Positions 23,014-30,848 of a stretch of DNA of 38,328 bases are shown here, one piece after another (within the stretch, counting starts at the first letter, position 1; each line of letters starts with the position of its first letter). The DNA comes from Jiangella anatolica (GTDB lineage Bacteria; Actinomycetota; Actinomycetes; Jiangellales; Jiangellaceae). The translations under genes and the position numbers were made by a program. The stretch spans positions 1-38,328 of the forward strand of contig NZ_POTW01000064.1 in the NCBI RefSeq assembly GCF_003236295.1. Direction: 5' to 3'. The notes below the pieces were generated by a model. The model had not been told where the DNA came from and did no database searches. It worked only from the letters and a program-made list of their open reading frames with translations.

Positions 23014-25077
23014 TCAGGTGAAGATGAAGTGCCGGCCCTCGAGCGACTCCGAGACGCCGACCTGGGCGATCACGTCGTTCGTCGCGACCGCCGACGCGGT
23101 GGTCTTGACGACGATCTGGGCGTTGCTGGGCTGGATCAGCGCCCCGACGGCGACGCCGGCGACGGTGGGCGCGCCGGACCCGGCGGTGTCGCACTCGATC
23201 AGCTTCACCGTGTAGCGCTGGTTGCCGGGCGACGTCGCGATCAGCACGACCTCGACCTGCCAGGCGCCGGCGATGCCCGGCGTCAGCGACTTCACCATGA
23301 CGTCCTCGGTGCCGATCCACACCGTCAGCGTCTTCGCGTTCGCGTTGGGCGCCGTGATGCCGGTGAACGTCGTGCGCACGGCGGCGCCGGCCGTGTTCAG
23401 GTTGTACGCCGGGATCGCGTGCGTGTGCAGGTTGTCGTCGCCGCCGGTGATGTTGCCGACATCGGTCGTGGTGACCAGCGGCCGCAGGTGGTGGCCCTGG
23501 TTCTGGTACAGCGCGACCCCGGTGCCGCCGGTCCGCACCGGCGTCGTGCCGGCCGGCGCCCGGTTGTTGCGGGCGAACCCGGTCGCGTTCGTGTTGAGCA
23601 GGTCGATGAAGATCGTCGAGTGCGTGGTGTTCTCCGGGACCAGCACGTTGTTGGGCTCGATCCGCATCACCCGCAGCAGCGTGTTGTCGTAGATCTCCAG
23701 GTTGCTGAAGTTGTCGATCCGGGCGCAGCGCCCCTGCACCGACATCGCACCCGGCGTGCGGGTGTAGACCTTGTTGCCGGACAGCTCCAGGAAGTCCCTG
23801 GCCAGCGAGCTGCCGCCCTGGAACCACAGCTCGGCCGGGTCCTCGATGGTGTTGCCGACGACGCGGTTGCGCTGGCCCTGCATGACGATCGCGCGGGAGA
23901 AGCCCTTGATCACGCAGTCGCGCAGCTCGGTCTCGTTGTCCGTCGGCGCGGCGTAGAACCCCATCGTCTGGATGTCCTGCGGGACCGTCGGAGCCTCCGG
24001 GTTGTTGCGGATCGCGTGCCGGCGCCCGCCGACGATCGTCGTGCTGTCGACGATCACCTTGCCCAGCGGCCCGATCGTGTGCGAGACGCCGACGACGTAC
24101 CCCGTCGCGTCGATGAAGCTGCCGGAGAGCCGGACGGTGCCGCCCATCGAGCCGGCGAAGTCGATGCAGTTGAGGTTCTGCTCCCCCACGTCGGTGTTCG
24201 CCGAGACCGGGACGAAGTCCGGACCCGGGTAGCAGTGGATGTCGCGCAGGCTCCAGTTGCCGCCCTGGAACTTCATGCACCGGCGGGTCTGGTCGTTGTA
24301 GATGAAGTGGCAGTTCTCGAACGAGCCGTGCATGGTCGGCGTGGCCCGCTGGTCCAGCATGTGCACGAAGTCGTTGTCCTCGCCCGACCCGCCGGACGCG
24401 GTGACGTTGCGCACCGTCACCCGCTCGCACTCGTAGATGAACAGGTGGTTGACCTTGCCGGCCTGGTTGGCGAAGGTCCCGTCCTTGCGTCCGACGAAGT
24501 CGCGGCCGACGTAGCCGTCGATGATCACCTCGTTGACGTTCTTGGCGGTGACGCCGAACGTGCCCAGCGACGTCGAGTTGCCGACGAGGTCGAGGAACCC
24601 CATCTTGACCATGCGGGTGTCGTACATGCGCAGCTCGCCGCCGTCGGAGCGCCAGCAGCCCTCCGGGATGTTCAGCCCGTCGACGACCAGCCCGTACAGC
24701 CTGGTGTCGCAGTTCGTGGCCTGGAACCACTTTCCGGCCGGTCCGACGGCGTGCAGGCTCGGGTCCGGCTGCAGCAGGCTGCCCGGCATGAACCTGACGT
24801 TGATCGTTTCACCGGTGATCGCCACCTGACCGACGGTGTAGGTGCCCGGCGGGACGACGATCTGCCGGCCGTCCGCCGCCGCGACGTCGGCCATGAACGC
24901 GGCCGCGTTCGCGGCGCCCGTCGCCGACGGGCTCATGGTGCTCTCCTGCTCGCCGGCCGCGAACAGCGCTCGTGGGCCGGGCCTGGCGGCCGTCGCCGGC
25001 GCTGCGGTCGCGACGACTCCGGCCGTCGTGCCGGCCGCGGCGGCGGTGACCAGTGCGCGGCGGGTGAAGGTGCTCAT
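23014..25077 (-). CDS. Tat-exported right-handed beta-helix protein
   Basis: A 687-residue exported protein; GGGAGG lies five bases before ATG 25077. The N-terminus FTRRALVTAAAAGTTAGVVA is a twin-arginine signal with an AxA-type cleavage site near ATA-AR. The pectate-lyase-like start is FMADVAAADGRQIVVPPGTY. Parallel beta-helix coils follow (VNEVIIDGYVG, ERVTVRNVTASGG, NCHFIYNDQTRRCMKFQGG, ELRDCVIKGFSRAIVMQGQR, NRVVGNTIEDPAELWF). About residues 560-685 form a beta-rich tail. It may be a polysaccharide lyase or glycosidase, but the catalytic residues cannot be assigned by eye. First gene of a three-gene operon under the TGTCTA operator. Confidence 0.83.
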   Translation of the reverse strand: MSTFTRRALVTAAAAGTTAGVVATAAPATAARPGPRALFAAGEQESTMSPSATGAANAAAFMADVAAADGRQIVVPPGTYTVGQVAITGETINVRFMPGSLLQPDPSLHAVGPAGKWFQATNCDTRLYGLVVDGLNIPEGCWRSDGGELRMYDTRMVKMGFLDLVGNSTSLGTFGVTAKNVNEVIIDGYVGRDFVGRKDGTFANQAGKVNHLFIYECERVTVRNVTASGGSGEDNDFVHMLDQRATPTMHGSFENCHFIYNDQTRRCMKFQGGNWSLRDIHCYPGPDFVPVSANTDVGEQNLNCIDFAGSMGGTVRLSGSFIDATGYVVGVSHTIGPLGKVIVDSTTIVGGRRHAIRNNPEAPTVPQDIQTMGFYAAPTDNETELRDCVIKGFSRAIVMQGQRNRVVGNTIEDPAELWFQGGSSLARDFLELSGNKVYTRTPGAMSVQGRCARIDNFSNLEIYDNTLLRVMRIEPNNVLVPENTTHSTIFIDLLNTNATGFARNNRAPAGTTPVRTGGTGVALYQNQGHHLRPLVTTTDVGNITGGDDNLHTHAIPAYNLNTAGAAVRTTFTGITAPNANAKTLTVWIGTEDVMVKSLTPGIAGAWQVEVVLIATSPGNQRYTVKLIECDTAGSGAPTVAGVAVGALIQPSNAQIVVKTTASAVATNDVIAQVGVSESLEGRHFIFT

Positions 25078-25090
25078 CGTGCCTCCCGGT

Positions 25091-25116
25091 TGTCTAGCGG
25101 TATAGACAGATAGACA
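25091..25116. promoter_or_regulatory. TGTCTA/TAGACA operator before the beta-helix operon
   Basis: TGTCTA (25091-25096), TAGACA (25103-25108) and a further TAGACA (25111-25116) form an inverted pair plus an extra direct half-site. It lies between the promoter and the ATG at 25077. The TGTCTAG core is shared with the GntR/ROK operator at 19247-19266, which suggests common control by the GntR protein. Confidence 0.65.
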
Positions 25117-25127
25117 CTTGTGGCGGC

Positions 25128-25157
25128 ACCCTAGCCGCACGCCCGGAGACGGGTCAA
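25128..25157 (-). promoter_or_regulatory. Promoter of the beta-helix/propeller/lactonase operon
   Basis: On the minus strand TTGACC (25152-25157) and TAGGGT (25128-25133) are separated by 18 bases. The -35 box matches five of six consensus bases, and the -10 box keeps the key TA....T. The operator half-sites at 25091-25116 begin about 12 bases downstream of the -10 box, so a bound repressor would block initiation or early elongation. Confidence 0.55.
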
Positions 25158-25311
25158 TGTCCGATTCGCCCGGCGAGCACGCCGACCGAAGCGTCAGCCG
25201 GCGATCAGCGCGGCGACAGAGCGGACGACGGCAAGGCGGCACTCGCGGCAGACCTCATCGACGACGCGACACCCGAGCAGCTGGGCCCGCTGGGCGCGTC
25301 GCGGTGACGGG

Positions 25312-25962
25312 TCAGCGACGCGGGTCGAGATAGGCCAGGACGGCGAGAACGCGGCGGTTGTCGTCGGGATCGGGCTCGAGTCCTAGTTTGGAGAAGATCG
25401 AGGCGATCGAGCCCTCGACCGTCTTGACCGAGAGCGCCAGACGATCGGCCATCGAGCGGTTCGACCGGCCTTCGGCCAGGAGGGCGAGGACGGCGCGTTC
25501 GCGGTCGGTCAGCCGGGTGAGCCGATCCTCGCGGCGCCGCGCGCGGACCAGCTCGCCGACGACGGCCGGGTCGACGGCCGAACCGCCCGCGTGGACCCGC
25601 TGGGCGGCGTCGACGAGCTCGTCGGCGTTCGCGACGCGGTCCTTCAGCAGGTAACCGACACCGCCGACGCCGTCGCCGAGCAGCCGCAGCGCATAGTCGG
25701 GTTCCAGGTACTGCGAGAGGACGAGCACGGCCACCCGTCCCGCGTAGAGATCGCGGATCCGCTCGGCGGCGACCAGGCCGGCGTTGCCCGCCGGGGGCAT
25801 CCGGATGTCCACGACCGCCAGGTCCGGACGGTGGCTCTCGACCGCGGCAAGGAGCTCGTCGGCCGTCTGTGCCTGGCCGACCACGTCCATGCCGCCGTCG
25901 GTGAGGATGCGGGCGACCCCCTCGCGGATGACGACGGAGTCGTCGGCGACGATCACCCGCAC
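25312..25962 (-). CDS. NarL/LuxR-type response regulator
   Basis: A 216-residue two-component regulator. GTG 25962 lies within the last codons of the kinase gene (10-base overlap). Receiver domain: acidic pair in IVADDSVVIREGV, phospho-acceptor Asp in LAVVDIRMPP, Ser/Thr position in VLSQY and Lys in YLLKDR. The LuxR-type HTH spans about residues 148-210: RLTDRERAVLALLAEGRSNR, ALSVKTVEGSIASIF and KLGLEP. It is the partner of the kinase encoded immediately upstream. The divergent beta-propeller lipoprotein gene at 27865 is the most obvious local target. Confidence 0.93.
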   Translation of the reverse strand: MRVIVADDSVVIREGVARILTDGGMDVVGQAQTADELLAAVESHRPDLAVVDIRMPPAGNAGLVAAERIRDLYAGRVAVLVLSQYLEPDYALRLLGDGVGGVGYLLKDRVANADELVDAAQRVHAGGSAVDPAVVGELVRARRREDRLTRLTDRERAVLALLAEGRSNRSMADRLALSVKTVEGSIASIFSKLGLEPDPDDNRRVLAVLAYLDPRR

Positions 25963-27704
25963 GGGATCACCGCCCGCAGCCGAGTACCGCAACCGGGCGG
26001 GCTGTCGACGTGGAGGGAACCGGCGACGGCGTCGAGCCGATCGACCAGGCCGCTCAGCCCGGAGCCCGGGCGCGGTGCGGCACCGCCGTCGCCGTCGTCG
26101 ATCACCTCGACCTGGAGCTGCGCGGCCCGCTGTCGGAGCCGAACCGTCGCCGACCGGGCCCGCGCATGCCGGCTGACGTTGGCCAACGCCTCGGCCACGA
26201 CGTAGTAGGCAGTCGTCTCGACCGGCGCCGGCAGCCGCCCGTCCAGCTCGATGTCGAGCTCCACCGCGACGGCCGAGCGACGGGCCAGGCTGGTGACGGC
26301 GGCGTCGAGGCCGGCGTCGGTCAGCAGGGTCGGATGGATGCCGCGAGCCAGCTCGCGCAGCTCGTCGATCGCGGCCAGGAGTTCGTCCGCGGTGTCGTCG
26401 AGGCGGTGCAGGAACGGCGCGTCGGGCACGTTCCTGCGCGCCTCGGTGCGTGCCTCCCGGAGGACGAGGGCGACCCCGATGAGGCGCTGCTGCGCGCCGT
26501 CGTGCAGGTTCCGCTCGATGCGGCGCCGCTCCGCTTCGGCGGCCTCGACGAGGCGGGCCCGCGACGCGCGCACCTCCTCGAGCTGGTGTCGCACGTCTCC
26601 CGCCAGCCGCTCGTTCTCGACCGCGAGGCGCAGCACCGCCGTGGCCGCCGCCACCAGGCCGGGATCCTCGCGCAGCGCCCGGTCGTGGAGCAGCGCCGCG
26701 ATCGGCTCGTCGTCGCGATCGATCCGGGTCACGGTCCGCACGTCGTCCTCGGTGAGCTCGGCGACCCGCCGGCCGTCCGAGTGGCGCCACTCCGCACGGT
26801 CGCGATCCCAGATCGCGAGCTCGAGAGACGGGTCGCCGAGCGCATGACGCAGCGCCAGCTGCAACCGCAGCGGATCGGTCCCGCGGTCGAGCTCGAGGGC
26901 CAGCGGTGCGATCGCGCCGTGCGCGAGCCGCAGTCGCAACGTGCCGGCCAGGAACCCGAGCGGGATCAGCCCGACGACCCCGAGGATCGCCCAGGAGATG
27001 ATCTCGCGCCACGGCTCGGGCGCCCGCACGAGCCCATCGCCGGTCGCGATGAACGTGATCAGGTCGGAGCTGTCCCAGGCGGCAACGAGCGCTGCCGCCA
27101 CACCGGCGGCGACGATCGGCTGCAGGACGCGCCGCAGGGCGGGCCCGGCCCGGAGCAGCCGACGAAGAGCCGAGACCGCCACGCCGAGCGCTGCGGCGAC
27201 GATGACCGCGCTGGTGAGGACCTGGGTCGTCTCGAACAGGGATTGATCCTCCACCATGGCGAACGGGTTCGCCACACACCCGCAGTCGATGAACAACCTC
27301 GCCGCGCTGCGGGCGACATAGGCCGCCGCCAGCAACCAGAGGAGCACCTTCCGTTCCCGGGTCGGCGGCACATCGGGAAACGTGAGGACGAGCACGGCCA
27401 GAACGAGGTCGTAATAGCGCTCGAACGCGAACCCCAGCACGGCGTACGGGACCAACGAGGTGGGCGCGTAACTGCCCACGAACCACAGGGCCCCGGCGGC
27501 GAGCAGCAGCGGCCCGGACCGTGCCTCGGGCCGTCTTTCCCAGGCCACGAGCCCCGCGATCGCGAAGAGGAGGCCGATCGCGGTGTCGGTGACCAGGAAG
27601 CTGGACGGCGCCCCCTGATCAACGCCGACCATGACGGTGACCGCAGCGAGTGCGACGACCGACACGGCGAGGACGGGACCGAGGGCCCGCCGGGCCGCGA
27701 TCAT
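25953..27704 (-). CDS. NarL-family sensor histidine kinase with eight membrane helices
   Basis: A 583-residue membrane kinase. About eight hydrophobic helices occupy residues 8-320, with no large extracellular loop, so it may sense within the membrane or through a partner. HisKA_3 dimerisation/phospho-acceptor site: AERRRIERNLHDGAQQRLIG. ATPase: N box in VVAEALANVSRHARA, G boxes in VIDDGDGG and GSGLSGLVDRLDAVAG, then GCGTRLRAVIP. The frame continues upstream, but ATG 27704 immediately precedes the first helix; its SD is weak. It overlaps the response-regulator gene by 10 bases and is divergent from a beta-propeller lipoprotein that could act as an extracellular sensor component (inference). 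Confidence 0.9.
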   Translation of the reverse strand: MIAARRALGPVLAVSVVALAAVTVMVGVDQGAPSSFLVTDTAIGLLFAIAGLVAWERRPEARSGPLLLAAGALWFVGSYAPTSLVPYAVLGFAFERYYDLVLAVLVLTFPDVPPTRERKVLLWLLAAAYVARSAARLFIDCGCVANPFAMVEDQSLFETTQVLTSAVIVAAALGVAVSALRRLLRAGPALRRVLQPIVAAGVAAALVAAWDSSDLITFIATGDGLVRAPEPWREIISWAILGVVGLIPLGFLAGTLRLRLAHGAIAPLALELDRGTDPLRLQLALRHALGDPSLELAIWDRDRAEWRHSDGRRVAELTEDDVRTVTRIDRDDEPIAALLHDRALREDPGLVAAATAVLRLAVENERLAGDVRHQLEEVRASRARLVEAAEAERRRIERNLHDGAQQRLIGVALVLREARTEARRNVPDAPFLHRLDDTADELLAAIDELRELARGIHPTLLTDAGLDAAVTSLARRSAVAVELDIELDGRLPAPVETTAYYVVAEALANVSRHARARSATVRLRQRAAQLQVEVIDDGDGGAAPRPGSGLSGLVDRLDAVAGSLHVDSPPGCGTRLRAVIPCG

Positions 27705-27864
27705 ACGGCGATGATGCCACAGAGTCGCACCGGCACACACCGGGAAAACCCTGGTGAGAAACCCGGGCTTGCTCGGTGGCGGGGCCGCGGGCGGCGCCCT
27801 AGCGTCGCTGGACATCGAGAGACGCGAGCGCTGTCCGCGGCTCGCACGATGCCCGGGGGAACTC

Positions 27865-28881
27865 ATGCCAGCACCGTTCGCCAGCTTCCGTGCCGCAGGG
27901 ATGGTCGTCGTGCTCGGCCTCGCGTGGCCCGCCGCCGGCTGCTCGAGCGAGCCCGACACCGAGCCATCGGATGCCGGCCGCCCGGTCACGTCGGCCACCG
28001 CATCGGCCGAGACCGTCCCGGACTTCCCCGTCGCAGGCGTCGAGTCCAGGCAGCAGGCCCGGCTCGTGATGCCCGGCGGCCCGGACTGGCTGGTGGCCGA
28101 CACCGCCGGTGTGTGGGTCAAACGCGACAGCGGCTACGTCGATCTGGTCGACCCGGCGACCACCGAGGTCGTCCGCTCCGTCGAGGTCGGCGGTGATCTC
28201 TGCCAGGGCATCGGTGCAGGCTTCGGAGCCATCTGGACCTGTTCTGGCACCGACGTCGTACGCGTCGATCCTCAGTCGGGTGAGGTCACCGCGCGGTTGC
28301 CGCTGAACAAGGCGTTCGAACAGGGCAATCTCGCCACTGGCTTCGATCGCCTGTGGGTCCTCATCGGCGACGGCAGCACGCTGGCCGGCGTCGATCCGGC
28401 CTCGGGCACGGTGACGACGACCGTCGACCTCGGCGTCCGCGGGACCGACCTCGGCGTCGGCGCGGCCGGCCTCTGGGTCGCCAGCAAGCCCGACGACACG
28501 GTCGTCCGGGTCGACCCGGACCGCGCCGAGGTCATGGTCGAGGTCGGCGACATCGACTCACCTGTCGCCGTCAGCGTCACCGATGAGGTGTGGATCGGCG
28601 CCGCGGCGAGCACCGTCCGTCTGGATCCCGCCACCGGTGAGCCGGTGACCACCTCGCCGATCGGGACGGGCGGCTACGGCGGTCTCGCCGTCACTCGCGA
28701 CGCTGTCTGGGTCCGTAGCCCGAACCGGTTCCTCGTGCGACTCGATCCGTCGGACGGCCGCGCCGTCGAGGGCTTCACCGCCGACACCCCCAGCGGTGGC
28801 AGCGTGCTCGTCGCCTTCGGCTCCGTGTGGGCCACCGCCTTCGACGACGACGTGCTGTTCCGAGTCAGGCCCACGGGCTGA
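27865..28881 (+). CDS. Beta-propeller lipoprotein
   Basis: A 338-residue exported lipoprotein. ATG 27865 with GGGGGAACT before it is preferred to the longer frame from 27754. The signal peptide FRAAGMVVVLGLAWPAAGCS ends in a lipobox (acylated Cys), followed by an acidic/Ser/Thr linker. Six to seven blades follow, of YVTN/Vgb-like type: DTAGVWVKRDSGYVDLVDPA, AGFGAIWTCSGTDVVRVDPQ, DRLWVLIGDGSTLAGVDPAS, AAGLWVASKPDDTVVRVDP and TRDAVWVRSPNRFLVRLDPS. No catalytic motif is seen. It is divergent from the two-component pair across 160 bases, so it may be controlled by, or present signals to, that kinase. Confidence 0.83.
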   Translation: MPAPFASFRAAGMVVVLGLAWPAAGCSSEPDTEPSDAGRPVTSATASAETVPDFPVAGVESRQQARLVMPGGPDWLVADTAGVWVKRDSGYVDLVDPATTEVVRSVEVGGDLCQGIGAGFGAIWTCSGTDVVRVDPQSGEVTARLPLNKAFEQGNLATGFDRLWVLIGDGSTLAGVDPASGTVTTTVDLGVRGTDLGVGAAGLWVASKPDDTVVRVDPDRAEVMVEVGDIDSPVAVSVTDEVWIGAAASTVRLDPATGEPVTTSPIGTGGYGGLAVTRDAVWVRSPNRFLVRLDPSDGRAVEGFTADTPSGGSVLVAFGSVWATAFDDDVLFRVRPTG

Positions 28882-28895
28882 GTCGACGCCGGACG

Positions 28896-28911
28896 CGGCG
28901 GTGCCCCGCCG
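28896..28911. terminator. Hairpin between convergent genes
   Basis: CGGCGG (28896-28901) and CCGCCG (28906-28911) form a perfect 6-bp stem with a TGCC loop in the 48-base gap between the convergent lipoprotein and TIGR03943-like genes. There is no T tract, as is common in actinobacteria. It may serve both directions. Confidence 0.4.
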
Positions 28912-28929
28912 AGACGGCGGCGAGGTGGC

Positions 28930-29664
28930 TCAGTACTCGTACGGCTCGGCCGGCTGGTCGATCGGGGTCACCCGCTCGGCGACGAACAGCGGGGGCTCCG
29001 TGTCCGCCGTCCCCGGCTCGTGTCCGTCCCGGGGCTCCCAGCGGCCCTCGATCTCGAGCCAGGTGTCCACCGGCCGGGCGCCGTCGCCGACCACCTCGAC
29101 GGAGAGCGCGGTGGCGTCCGCGGCGCAGCAGTTGACGGCGAACCTGGTGAGCAGGTAGCCGCCGGCCGCGTCGTCGTCCAGCGGCGCGACGAAGCCGACC
29201 AGCCGGACCCGGGTGTCCGCCAGCGACGTCGCCTCGTCGTAGAGAGCGCGGCCGACGTACTCGCGCATGGAGAGGTCGACGGCGCCGTCGCGCGGTTCGG
29301 GGAGGCCGGCGAAGTCGATGCCCGACATCAGCGCCGGCGGCTCGCTGCCCTGACGCCCGGCCGCGAACGACCCGAGCGGGGACGGCGCGACCAGCAGCAG
29401 CGTCAGCAGCGGAAGGGCGAGGAGCCAGGCCACGCCGGGCGCGTGGTCGTGGCCGGCGGCTTCCGGATCACCGGCCGCCGGCCGGAGATCCCGGCGCAGC
29501 GCGTGCGCGCCGAGAACGGCCAGGACGATCCCCGCCGCGAGCAGCGCCGGCCGCAGCCCGGGCCGGACGAAGGGCAGGGCGGCGTCGGTGAGGCCGAGCC
29601 GGATCAGGATCGCGGCGAACGCGAGCAGCAGGATCGCCTGCGCCCGCTCGTTCAGACCCCTCAC
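28930..29664 (-). CDS. TIGR03943-like putative permease partner protein
   Basis: A 244-residue membrane-anchored protein. GTG 29664 overlaps the permease stop (GTGA). Three helices lie in the first 110 residues (AQAILLLAFAAILIRLGLTD, LLAAGIVLAVLGAHALR and VAWLLALPLLTLLLVAP). The C-terminal soluble domain has VRLVGFVAPLDDDAAGGYLL, then the conserved Cys-Cys in TRFAVNCCAADATALSVEVV and WLEIEGRWEPRDG. TIGR03943 proteins are found next to DUF318/ArsP-type permeases as here, and the two are thought to form one transport system. The Cys-Cys pair suggests metal or thiol chemistry; the substrate is unknown. Confidence 0.85.
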   Translation of the reverse strand: MRGLNERAQAILLLAFAAILIRLGLTDAALPFVRPGLRPALLAAGIVLAVLGAHALRRDLRPAAGDPEAAGHDHAPGVAWLLALPLLTLLLVAPSPLGSFAAGRQGSEPPALMSGIDFAGLPEPRDGAVDLSMREYVGRALYDEATSLADTRVRLVGFVAPLDDDAAGGYLLTRFAVNCCAADATALSVEVVGDGARPVDTWLEIEGRWEPRDGHEPGTADTEPPLFVAERVTPIDQPAEPYEY

Positions 29665-30677
29665 AGCAGCCACCACCCGACGATCAGGGCGCTGACCACT
29701 GCGGTGACGAAGGTCAGCGGCGCGAACCGGACCGCGAAGGCGCGGCCGAAGACACCGGTGTGCAACGCGATCAGCTTGATGTCGACGACCGGCCCGACGA
29801 CGAGGAACACCAGCCGCGCCGTGAGCGAGAACTGGGTCAGGCTGGCCGCGACGAACGCGTCGGCCTCGGAGCAGATGGCCAGCAGCACCGCCAGGGCCGC
29901 CAGCACGAGGATCGCCAGCCACTCCGTCCCGGCGATCGCCGTCATGACCGACCGCGGGACCACGACCTGCAGTGCCGCGGCGGCGACGGAGCCGACGACG
30001 AGCCAGCCGCCGGCGTGCAGGAAGTCGTGCCGGGCCGTTCCGGCGAACACCTCCCACCGTGTCGACCCGTGGGTGACGTGACTGCGGCGCCGCAGCAGCC
30101 ACTCCGATCGGCCGAACCGCGCCCACACGAAGCCGACGATCACGGCCGTCGCGAACGACGCCAGCAGCCGGGCCACGACCATGTCCGGCCGGCCTGGGAA
30201 CGCCACCGCCGTCGCCACCAGCACGACCGGGTTGATGGCCGGCGCGGCCAGCATGAACGCGAACGCCGCCGCGGGCGCCGCGCCGAGCGCCGTCAGCCGC
30301 CCGGCCACCGGCACCGACCCGCACTCGCAGCCCGGGAAGACGGCCCCGGCCACGCTCGCCGCCGGCACGGCCACCAGCGGCCGGTCCGGAAGCAGCCGCG
30401 CGATCAGCGCCGACGGCACGAAGGCGGCGATCGCGCCGCTCACGACCACGCCGAGCACCAGGAACGGCATCGCCTGGACCGTGATCGACACGAAGATCGT
30501 GGCCCAGGTCTGCAGCGCCGCGTGGTCGAGAAACGGCTCCGCCCACGGCCGGGCGACGACCGCCGCGATGAGCGCGACCATGAACAGCTCCGGCGCGTGC
30601 CGCCCCGCGGCGGGCAGCGGTGCCGCCGGAAGGCGCCGGCGCCACCGCTGCCGCTGTGCTGGTTCCGTTCCCGCCAT
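29661..30677 (-). CDS. DUF318/ArsP-type permease
   Basis: A 338-residue integral membrane protein with about eight to nine helices. Conserved features of the UPF0718/ArsP_1 family are VFPGCECGSVPVAGRL (the PxCxCG motif), AFAFMLAAPAINPVVLVATA and the late CSEADAFVAASL and GPVVDIKLIAL segments. Characterised relatives export organoarsenicals, but most members are uncharacterised. ATG 30677 has no convincing SD: nine bases upstream the CTAG flank of a MITE-like element begins. Without the element, the peptidase stop would sit eight bases from this ATG. The next gene, TIGR03943-like, overlaps by four bases. Confidence 0.87.
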   Translation of the reverse strand: MAGTEPAQRQRWRRRLPAAPLPAAGRHAPELFMVALIAAVVARPWAEPFLDHAALQTWATIFVSITVQAMPFLVLGVVVSGAIAAFVPSALIARLLPDRPLVAVPAASVAGAVFPGCECGSVPVAGRLTALGAAPAAAFAFMLAAPAINPVVLVATAVAFPGRPDMVVARLLASFATAVIVGFVWARFGRSEWLLRRRSHVTHGSTRWEVFAGTARHDFLHAGGWLVVGSVAAAALQVVVPRSVMTAIAGTEWLAILVLAALAVLLAICSEADAFVAASLTQFSLTARLVFLVVGPVVDIKLIALHTGVFGRAFAVRFAPLTFVTAVVSALIVGWWLL

Positions 30678-30689
30678 CCGGACGGCTAG

Positions 30690-30848
30690 GGGGTGTCCCG
30701 TGGATCTTCGGCGGCGCGGATCGACGCCCAGACGCCGACCAGCTGCGTTGTCGTCGTCGCCCGATGGCACCGCATCGAACTCCTCCTCCGCCTTGCTGGA
30801 TCGACGCCTGGACGCCGCCCGCATCCACCAATATCCACGGGACACCCC
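30690..30848. mobile_element. 159-bp MITE-like element with CTAG target duplication
   Basis: GGGGTGTCCCGTGGAT at 30690-30705 is the perfect reverse complement of 30833-30848, with weaker pairing continuing inward. Both ends are flanked by CTAG (30686-30689 and 30849-30852), the duplication typical of IS5-group insertions. No transposase is inside. An internal direct repeat GGATCGACGCC occurs at 30718 and 30798. The TAG stop of the M14 peptidase lies in the right CTAG copy, and the permease ATG is nine bases beyond the left copy, so the element split a formerly 8-base junction. The ends and flanks are seen; IS5-type mobilisation is inference. Confidence 0.85.

Noticed and set aside
20045-24730. 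1561-codon minus-strand open frame covering three genes
   Set aside because: Only its 3' 317 codons carry the PTE motifs. The rest is an Arg/Gly-rich shadow of the propeller and beta-helix genes in a GC-rich genome.
21193-25113. 1306-codon plus-strand open frame
   Set aside because: Antisense shadow of the propeller and beta-helix genes; those carry signal peptides, SD sites and repeats.
25155-25307. Open stretch ending in codons for an acidic tail (ADLIDDATPEQLGPLGASR)
   Set aside because: Looks slightly coding and could be a gene remnant, but it has no start codon or domain, and its upstream part overlaps the promoter of the beta-helix operon.
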